From: Massospora cicadina
Lineage: Eukaryota; Entomophthoromycota; Entomophthoromycetes; Entomophthorales; Entomophthoraceae
Direction of reading: 5' to 3'
Length of the DNA: 64,000 bases
Assembly: GCA_022478985.1 (NCBI GenBank)
Contig: JAKSZP010009264.1
Span: forward strand, 1 to 64,000
The position numbers were made by a program, and so were the translations under genes. The notes below the pieces were generated by a model that was not told where the DNA came from, made no database searches, and was given only the letters and a program-made list of their open reading frames with translations. This document shows positions 55,562 to 64,000 of this stretch, piece by piece. How positions within the stretch are numbered: the stretch's first letter is position 1; each line of letters begins with the position of its first letter.

Positions 55562-58500
55562 CTATTCTGAGGGGGTTTCCCCTGCTATGGAACAGGTGTG
55601 AAGGAAAGGGTCTGTGTGGAGGAACCAGAGTGGGAACCATGATTCTATGAGCGCTTTTTGTCTTGGTCTCATATATCCATAGAGCCAGGCTTGGAAGTGC
55701 TCCAGTAAGTGAACATGGAATTTGTTAATAACCCCATGAATGGTTGGGACCGTGCCCTTGAATGCATCTAATGCAATTGTGTGGATTGTCCACATTGCAA
55801 TGGGTATTATTAGGGAACGGAGGGTAGATGGGATTGGTGACTTGATCTGGAGCGTGAAGATGCTCTTTGATACCGAGAATTCTTGTTCGTTTTGGATCTT
55901 AAGCAGGCGTGCGACTTCCTGCCATATAGCTTTGGTTGGGGGGCATGTTTCTAGGCGGTGATGTAAAGATCCCTCCCCTCCACATACTGCACATGTTTTG
56001 TGGAGGGAGTTGGAACGGTCCGCCGTCCTATAGGTCCTTCTCAGACAGCGCCAAGCGTTTTCTCTTATCCTTGGCTGTAGGAGTGGGTGGTGAGTCATTT
56101 TCCACATTGCCTTCTGTGTGGTTAAATCATATGGAATGTCCAACATATCTAGGTATTCTATCCTAGCTATGCTTGGGGTTGTTGCGAGCATATCCCTCTG
56201 AGGGTGGTTTTCTGGGTTTCTTAATTTGAATAGGGGCTGGGTCGTCCCCTTCCCTGTATAGTACCCATGTTCTCTATGGTCCATCCCATATGGCGGATAG
56301 TTTGGAGGATATGTTTGAAATGAGGGGAGGTTCCATGTGGACCCGTTGCAGTAGGGTGCTTGGCAAGGTATGAAAGTAGTCTGGGTGGAATATGTGGGTT
56401 GGTTAATTTGAGCGCCTGTGCAAAGTTAGTCCTTGCTGCTCTGGACCAATGTTGTTGTGGGAGGTCTGGAGCAAGGATTTCCTTTATCCATGTACCTAGG
56501 ATGTGATTGGCGTGGCTCTCAAAATCTATTAAACCCATGCCTCCTCTTGAGCGTGGGCCAAATAGTGTTTCCATCCGTATAGGAGGGTGAGAGCCAGGCC
56601 ACAGCCAGCCCTGGATAAGCGCGCGGATTGAGGTTATAAAGGTAGGTGAGAAGGCTATCGCGTGGGCCTGGTACCACAGTATTGGGAGGATGAGCGAGTT
56701 AGCAACTGTAACTCGTCCTGTTAGTCCTGGGGTTCTTCCCTTGAGGGAGGCAACGCGTTTGGATACCCGTTGTAACAGGTTGTTTTCCATTGTTTCATTA
56801 GCATATCCCCCTGATTCTAGCCAGATTCCAAGGTGTTGGACAGGAGTGGTGGTGGGAGGTGTTGCAAATAGTAAAATGATTGGGTTTTTTCTTCGTGTGT
56901 TGGTATGAGGTTCTGATGTTGTGGCCCAATTGTTTGTGTATTTGCCTAAGAGGATGATTTCTGTCTTCCTTTTGTTGAGCGATGCATTGCTCACCTTGGA
57001 GTATTCCTCTAGAGTGCATTCCAGCTGTTGGGCATCTTCATTGTTTGCTATACCTGCTACGCAGTCATCTGCAAAGGCCAGTATCTTGACTGTTGGTTGT
57101 CCTTGTGCGGTTATCCCCATGAGACGTGAGTCAGTTACTCAGAGGAGTGGGTCAAAGCTGAAATTATATAGCAGTGGGCTGAGGGGATCCCCTTGTTTGA
57201 GCCCTCTGTGTGGTTTAATCTTGTTTGTTAGGAATCCAGGGCCGCATACAGCCATGGTTGCAGATTCTGTTAGGATCATCGCCCATTTTATGAATCTTGG
57301 TGGGAGATTGAAGGCATGTAGACATTCTTTTAGGTATGGCCAGCTAACACGGTCATACGCCTTTTCCTGATCCAAGAAGACCAGGGCACCAGTTGCTTTG
57401 GATTGGCAAATGTTTGCAACAGGGTGTATGTTGTTCCAGATTGAACGCCCTGGTATAAACCCAAACTGGTTGGGTGATAGGACGTCAGATGCAATTGCGC
57501 CTAATCTAGCTGCTAAAATTTTTGTTAGAATTTTTGTGTCAGTGTTGGAGAGTGCAATTGGGCGCCAGTTGGCCAGGTCCAACTTGTCACCCTTTTTATA
57601 CAAGGTTATAACGTAGGATTCATGGCCTCCTGGTAATAGGCGTGTTTCTAATAAGCTCTGGTTCATAGACGCCAATAGGAGAGGGGGCAATTTGTTGAAA
57701 ATATTTTTTGTAAAATTCGTAGGGTATCCCATCAGGCCCTGGGCATTTCCTATGTGGTGCACCGCGAATTGTCTCCCAAAGCTCCTCCCATGTAATAAGG
57801 GATATTATATTGTAATTTGGTGGTGTACTTTGTATCTCAGCAGTTTGTATAAATTCTTTAATTTTTTGTGAATCTGTTGGTGTTTCACAATATAATTCGG
57901 TGTAGTAGCGGTGTACTTCCGCCTTGACCTCCTCAGGGTCAGTTGCCATGGTGCCGTTGGTCTTATGGACCTGTGTGCATTTGGGCTGGTTTCCGCAGGA
58001 GTGGAATTGGCAGAAAAAGTATGTCAAACAGGTTTCGCCTTCCTTTATGAACTTACCTTTGTTTGATACTTTGATTCTGTGTTGGTGTTCAAAGATGAGA
58101 TTGTTAAGTTGAGCAGAAATTTCTGCCCATTTGCATCCCCGGTTAGGGCTATAGCCAGATCTCAGAGTATTTATTTACAGGTGGTCTAGTTCCGCCAAGG
58201 TACACTTGATTGTTGCCATGTCCATGGTGTACTTGCGTGATGCAATATGTCAGGTTTTGTTGATTAAATACTTTTTGAAATTTTCCCATGTTCCGATGGG
58301 ATCTGAAGTGAATGGGGTTGTGAATTCTGGGTTTGTAGCCTTGTTTTCAACCCAGTTGGATATCTCAGGCAATTTTATATTTTCTGGGTGAAGCTTTCTC
58401 CAAGGTGACACCTGTGTGTGGGATTGGGTTGGCGTTAACTGCACCATAACTAATTGGTGGTCAGAAAAATTGATTTTTTTTGTTATAAATTTGGAGATTC

Positions 58501-59122
58501 TTGAGCGGTGGGATTGCGGGATGAGGATGTGGTCAATGTGACTCATTGATATGAGCACTCCCTCGCGTATGTTGGGCCACGTCATGTGGGGAAGGAGTGG
58601 TGAATTGGGGGGAAGAGCATCCTGTAAGCCAAGAGATGCCTTCATTGTGCGGAATTCAATGTGTCCAGGTGGGTATCCCCTGGGATTAGGCCATCGATCT
58701 GTATTGGGGTTATCCCAGCAGTTGAAATCGCCTAACATAATGGTATCTGGTGGGAGGGTGAGAGTAGGAATGTTTTCAAAAAATTGTTTTCTCTCAGTTG
58801 CAGTGCACGGTGCATAGACACATGCTATCAAAATTATTTCCTCTTGGCACATAATTGTTGCTACCAAGACTTGACCATGCAAGTGTGATGACGAATTTGT
58901 AATTTTAAATTTTTTGTTGTTTTGGACGATCACCCCACAGTGAGACGTCCATACTGATTGTGATGGTGCAACCCTGGTTGACCAGGATTCTTCTTCCCCT
59001 TGTAGACAGTGGGTTTCTTGGATGGCCAAGATGTCTACAAGGGGTTTTCGCAGGAATGCCAGCTTTTTGGCTTGGGACATATGAGCCCTGGCTCCTGCGA
59101 TGTTTAGCATCCCTATTGACAC
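55562..59122 (-). pseudogene. LINE ORF2: endonuclease and reverse transcriptase
   Basis: Endonuclease 59122-58250: LNIAGARAH, AIQETHC (catalytic Glu), GDFNCWDN, SHIDHIL and SDHQLV (Asp-His). Linker 58240-57620 with GPDGIPYEFYKKY. Reverse transcriptase 57700-57000: NWRPIALSNTDTKILTK, NQFGFIPGRS, FLDQEKAYDRVSW, LKQGDPLSPLLYN and the catalytic FADD (near 57080). The C-terminus to 55562 holds RSRGGMGLIDFESH and a zinc finger CAVCGGEGSLHHRLETC (near 55990). Breaks: TGA at 58250-58252 and at 57139-57141 (both fit CGA to TGA), TAA near 58180, a slip in a G run near 57683-57688 and another near 56230. It would nick the target and prime reverse transcription there. Confidence 0.92.
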
Positions 59123-59134
59123 TGAGGTGCCCGC

Positions 59135-60564
59135 GGCGCCTCAGGAGCGGTTGGGAGGGCCCTCTGGCCCTATCCCACCACAGCTCATTTTGGCCATGCT
59201 CCGCGTCTGTACTCCAATTCTTTCACTGCCATTGTTGGTTCCTTTAATCTGACCCAATGATTCAATGGAATTGCAGTTTTTTGCATTTGCGTCAACTTTT
59301 CCTGCACAGGTCTCATGTTGATTTGATGCGGATTGTTGATTGGATTTTGTATTTTTGAGGTTCAACTTTGGTGAATTGTGCACCGCATTTTCGCCCAAAT
59401 TGCGGTTGCATTGTTCCTCAATATGTGCATGACTGATGTCACTTTGTGACTCATTCAGATTACTGTGAAAATTTTCGACCTGGGCATATTGTTCTGATTG
59501 GTTGGTTTGGTGAATATCCAAAATATCCTCCCAAATTTGTCCAGGGTTAATGGCAGACTCCGCGTGTGCCACCGCTTCAGCCGCTGCTCACTTGCAGGCT
59601 TTTTGTGCTGCTTTACGTTGTTTGCTTGTAACTGGGTCCACGATAGAGTATAGTCCATCTTCACCCCAGCAGAATGGGTGGTGACCATCAGTCATTTTGG
59701 CGAAGTTTTTGTTATCTCCGTCCATTACTTCCTCACAATAGTCATTTTTTATTAAGCCCTCTTTCACAGGGCATGCGTGTTCCTTATGGCCCAGTGAGCC
59801 ACAGTGGTTGCAAATGGGTGATGCGCGCGCTGGTGTAACTTGAAATGCGGCTGACTGGCCCCCATCTTCAAAGTGAAATTCTGCTGTGCAGGGAATTCTG
59901 GATAAGTCCTCTTCCACTTCTGGGAAGGGATTGATTACAACAATAGCTTTGCCCGTGCACAGGTTGGGCATCAGGCTAAATCACTGTAATTTGAGTTGCT
60001 GAATTTCTCTGTAGGCCACGAGACCTTTGTGGAGCTCCTCCTTGATTACCTTATGAGGAAGGTTGGTGGGGAGCGAGTAAAAAGAGATGAACAAAGTTTT
60101 TACTTTGTTCCATCTGGTGCGCGTGGTGTGCACAATTTTTTTGCCCTCGGGGAGGGCAATTTCCACACAGACTTTTGCTGTAGCATCGGCTTCATTGGCT
60201 GTTCTGAAACCAATATTGATCCAGCCACAGCCCATGTTGTTGATGCTATGTACACCGCGTGAGGGAAAAGTGAGGGCTGTGCCTCACATGTTTTCTCCCA
60301 CAGGGTCGGTGACTCATCCCCAAGGAAGAGTCTGATCCCATGTTCCACCTTTGATAAGGGTTGGTTGAACCGAATATACATATATTGCGCGTGCTTTACA
60401 GTGAATACCATAAACCCAGACGGTGTCTGAGTTTGCGATTTCTTTGCAGATTGGGTTCCTGGTCCCCCTCCAGGGCGTTTCTTGCCCTTAGTTGCACCAT
60501 TAAGTGCACCGCTCGCCGCGACGCTCACCCATGTTGTATTATTTTTATTGATAGAGTCGCCCAT
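59135..60564 (-). pseudogene. LINE ORF1, gag-like RNA-binding protein
   Basis: The first ATG is at 60564 (MGDSINKNNTTW). A basic Lys/Gly-rich stretch follows (KGKKRPGGGPGTQSAKKS). The middle is broken by frame changes near 60150-60200 and 59975. A zinc knuckle CNHCGSLGHKEHAC (CX2CX4HX4C) lies near 59815-59775. The C-terminal part 59572-59141 is Asn/Gln/Glu-rich and ends shortly before the ORF2 start at 59122. ORF1 proteins of this type bind element RNA. Also present: EHGIRLFLGDESPTLW, which could belong to an RNA-binding fold, but this is inferred from position. Confidence 0.8.
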
Positions 60565-60663
60565 CTTTCCTGTGTGTGATTATCCAAATTTGCTGTTTGA
60601 ATCAAATCATAGTAACTAAAGTGATTGTTACAAGAAAGAAAAGCTCAAGGTGTTGGATACTAT

Positions 60664-62570
60664 GATTTTATAGAAAATACTGCTATTAAAGTTCAAAACG
60701 CCTAAAAAAAGGTTATAAATGCCATGGTACCAGAAGGGATTTACCTCAGTCAAGTACTTGTAATCCATAGTGAATTCATACTGCTAGTGGCTCCAACCAA
60801 TTTGTCGCTTTACTTATATAATATATACCAAAATTACACAGATTGCTAGCCATCAAAGAACAAAATACTGAGATAACTCAGAAGCTCAAAGCCACATTTT
60901 TCTTGAGAGAAGTCCTTTCTCAACCTACCAACTTCTAGGAACAATCACAAAATTTGAAGCTGTGGTTCAAGATTTTATAGACTGTGGACAGCCTTGATAC
61001 TTGCTCTCTGATAATTATCATAAATTCAATAATTTATTAAGAAGATCAAGTGGCTAATGGCCTGGAATACTCTAAGAATATGAAACATTATGTTATAAAT
61101 ACACCCACACTATAGCGCCTGTACCTCCTTGACAATTTTTATTAATACTTGTTCTTTCAAACCTTCAGTAGCTTTGGACAAAAACTATAATGCGCTTATT
61201 AATACTCAGTTTATGCACAGATATGATGGCAAAAAATATATGAAGGAGTTTATTTCTACATTTTATTATGATGTTTTTTAATTTATACAATTAAGACTTC
61301 AACAAGATTTATGTTATTGTCTAATTAACATCCTGTTTCTGTATTATCTTAGCTTATTTCACCTAAGGACAACATACAAAAATAGCTATCCAATTCAGTA
61401 GACTCAATTGACATGATCCCTTTTTATGCTTTAGGATAAATAAGAATCAAACCTGGTGACACTGAATAGTCATTATTAGGATCCCTTAAACAATTACTAA
61501 AAAGTTGTCTCTTTCACATAGCAAAAATTGATGGAGTTAGCGCATATTAACACTGTAAGGCTTTCCCTTAAAGGTAATAAGTCAGGTGGTGCCTGCTAAC
61601 CTCTTTATTATAAAAGCCTACTACTATCCCCACAATGCCTAACTGATCATGTGCTTGATGTATAAAGCTCTTGTGTAGATAAATCCTCCACTACACCCCC
61701 AATATGGCATCTAATTGTTCCAAGTAATTTCTTCCAAATTACTGCACATTATCTCAAATGAGCTTAAGCTCCCAAATCTCAAACCCCAAACCACTTTTTA
61801 TTTCTAATATTCATTATAAGATTTATCCTTTTATTGTGAATCTTAATATTCTGATCCCCAATACTGACTCCACATTGTTATTTTCCTTAAACCCCCTTTT
61901 CAAATTTACATTATAAACTTAATAAAGCTCCAAAACTTTGAGGGTGGAGTGTTTATCATTTTAATAATATTATAAAAGTTTGGAAAGGCAAAATCAGGGA
62001 GCATTTAATAATGGCATGCTTTGACATCCATTAAAGCCATTTTTTGTGACAATTTTGCATTTCTGACCTTTACCTATCGAGCATGAACCATAAAATAACT
62101 ATAGCTAAAGAAGTAGATGCAGTACTAAGAGCAGCGCAATTACCCCTTTTAGATGATAGTTGGCTTAATTCCTGGTTTTTTAATCAAAGTTGTGATATGA
62201 TCCCGGCCCTGCTAGTCAAATTTTAACCTAATTTGGTTGAATTATAGTTATTCTATGACTTCCCATTCAATCCTTTCTTAACATATCATCTTTTTTTATA
62301 ATTTTGTTTTATAATAGCTAATGATTCTCACCACAAGATTCTTTGATAATTTGAATGAAGTGATATTCCTATAGATGTTTTTTTACCTAAAAATAAAGGT
62401 TCACTTTTATTTCAGATTTATTATCTATTCATTTAGATATTTAGTGTAGTTTTATCTATACTAAAAGGTTAGAGAGCTTACTGAGTAGTCATGCTATATA
62501 GTAAGCTGAAAGGTAGATCAGCCAACAAGATACTGTGCACGTAGTGTGCAAAGGGACCTCACACTACACA
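60664..62570. other. A+T-rich interior of an old repeat, no gene recognised
   Basis: Continues the sequence interrupted by the LINE. Short open phrases (near 61186-61280, LDKNYNALINTQFMHRYDG) are not recognised. The right end may be the LTR that precedes the primer-site relic at 62573, but I could not find its start. Confidence 0.4.
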
Positions 62571-62572
62571 AA

Positions 62573-62590
62573 TGGTTCTTACTACAGAGG
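62573..62590 (+). other. Relic of an LTR-element primer binding site
   Basis: TGGTTCTTACTACAGAGG matches the TGGTGCTCACTACAGGGG of G1 and G2 at 15 of 18 positions and follows TACACA, an LTR-like end. It suggests a sixth, very old LTR element starting here on plus. Confidence 0.45.
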
Positions 62591-64000
62591 GCTGTACTAT
62601 CAAAGACGAAATTTATAAATCCTATATTAAACTCAAATCAGGAAGGGTTAGATGGAAAGAATAACTAATCCGTCATCTTTTAAGTCAACCCTCCTACTCC
62701 TGATTGAATGGTGCTGGAGGAAGATAAATTCAATATTTTTCTCGGTTTGAGAGCTTTAAGACATCTATTCACCATGGAGAAGCTGAGACAGATAAAACAA
62801 ATGTTACATCAGGGATTACAGCTCTTTGCCACAAACAATGTGGTCTAGTATCTGCCTTATTTTATTATCAGCAGAATCACATCTAGCTCAACAATATGCG
62901 AATTTTTAAGCCATTGAGCCATCAAAAAAGTACTATAACACTATAATAGTATACCCAAATGAAAAGATATCTTGCTGGGTACCTTTGACCTAATGTACAT
63001 TATACCAAATGACCATTTTTTGCCATCATGCCCTTAATATGGAAGTTCTGACAGAAATCAGCAGAGCATGGAAGTGCGCAAGACTTTATTAAACAGCAAG
63101 AAACCAGTTTACAGGGGTCTCATCAATCATTTAGCAACCACAAACTTAGTGTGCAGTTCCACAACAGCAGGACGAACTTATTAATTAATTGAATTAGAAC
63201 ATGTTGGCCATAGGATATTAAGATATGGACAATTGTGGTGTCACCCATGAATGGAATTATGGCAAGAATCAATTCAGAGGGAAAGTTGAACATAGCTATT
63301 TTACCCCAAAAACATTACTCAACAATCTAAGGCAGTTGAGAAACTTAACTAATACACCCAAAAAAAAAATTAGGGTGGCTGCTCAGCATATGGAAAGTAA
63401 AATTGAGACACAACTGCATCCAATCTGAGTTACAACAGATCAGAAATCTAAAAGCAGCCATGCAGTAGAATACTGGAGGTTTAAGATGGTTTGTTCTGGG
63501 AACTCCACCAAGGTAATGGATACTACTCCAGTCAAACAATGAGATATATCATCAAATATGTGAAATATGTAAGTTAGAGACTTCAAACAATAATGAATTG
63601 TATTTTTTTGCGCTAGTGTTCAAGACATTTGGAGTTCGCATGGAATTATAAACAATTCAAGAAGCAATGCCTTTGGGAGCAGGAAAATCGAGACAATTGG
63701 GAACAACAAATCAATGGAAAGTTGCAGGATGGTTAATGTCAGTGACCTTGTCAAACTATTCCTCTTTCTCAACCAATGTCAATTGGAACAGAACCCTTTG
63801 AGAAGGAGGTTGTCCACGAAACAAGGCATCAACCTACTCACTCAATACCACCTTCATCATTTACTTTTCCATGTTTCTGTGAAGACTCTAGCTCCCAAAC
63901 ATAGTGAACCTCATGTAGTAACCCAGGGATTTGGTTACTACTGCGTTAGTGATACCCAGAACAGGAAGTTTCTATCTAGGATTTCAACGTTTTAAACCAG
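62591..64000. other. Possible leader and gag of an old LTR element
   Basis: Frames at 63225-63428 (67 codons; TLLNNLRQLRNLTNTPKKK) and 63714-63995 (93 codons, open to the window end) are not recognised. Their position after the primer-site relic would fit gag, but sequence support is lacking. Confidence 0.3.

Larger units (their letters stand above)
55409..60646 (-). mobile_element. Nearly full-length LINE, L1/Tx1-like
   Basis: A 17-bp target duplication AAGGTGTTGGATACTAT (55392-55408 and 60647-60663) brackets 5238 bp. On the minus strand it has ORF1 with a zinc knuckle, ORF2 with an APE-type endonuclease, reverse transcriptase and a C-terminal CCHC, then a 3' end GGCTTACCTCGGTTAAATAA and a short A run. 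There is no RNase H domain, which together with the APE endonuclease and gag-like ORF1 suggests the L1 superclade. The 3' tail is shared with the SINEs. ORF2 carries a few stops and frame shifts, so the copy is inactive but recent. Confidence 0.93.

Noticed and set aside
56921..57370. 149-codon plus-strand ORF
   Set aside because: It overlaps the LINE reverse transcriptase on the other strand and has no features of its own.

Overview
The window looks like transposon-choked eukaryotic DNA, most likely from a fungus with a large, A+T-rich genome. The only recognisable host gene is a spliced tRNA (guanine-N7) methyltransferase (TRM8/METTL1 family). Its wording (for example [11 protein letters not shown] and [10 protein letters not shown]) is closest to the fungal Trm8 sequences I know, but the phylum cannot be fixed from this window (rust-like Basidiomycota and Mucoromycota/Glomeromycota-like genomes are both possible). 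No bacterial-type operons, CRISPR arrays or intact long host ORFs are visible. Aligned repeat copies differ almost only by CpG to TpG/CpA changes, the mark of cytosine-methylation-linked decay of repeats.

Layout. 1-1711: 3' end of a Ty3/gypsy element. 1712-2990: decayed 3' fragment of a LINE. 3671-4588: split, frame-damaged TRM8 on the minus strand. 5386-6399: non-autonomous Helitron with an internal minisatellite. 6699-6795: retroposed tRNA pseudogene. 6982-9676: Tc1/mariner-type transposon carrying a SINE, a MITE-like relative and a second SINE inside that. 10246-14048: two copies of a long solo LTR, the second sitting inside a Helitron-like repeat. 14049-19844: nearly complete Ty3/gypsy element (minus). 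19886-21045: dispersed repeats. 22044-22296: another SINE. 22712-28812: gypsy element with intact LTRs but a gutted interior. 29441-40912: large, very decayed LTR element with a nested solo LTR and a nested retroposon. 42365-44756: dispersed repeat and a second Helitron. 45762-51973: another nearly complete Ty3/gypsy element (minus). 54780-55391: gag relic split by an almost full-length LINE at 55409-60646 (minus, 17-bp target duplication). 60664-64000: unresolved, with a primer-binding-site relic at 62573.

How parts relate. The LTR elements share one 18-nt primer binding site, so they probably use the same primer tRNA. The two SINE families and the LINE share the same 3' tail, which suggests the LINE's reverse transcriptase mobilises the SINEs. 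Nested insertions give a relative order of events: Tc1-like transposon first, then the MITE-like copy and the SINEs. All protein-coding element genes seen here carry stops or frameshifts, so none looks autonomous as written.
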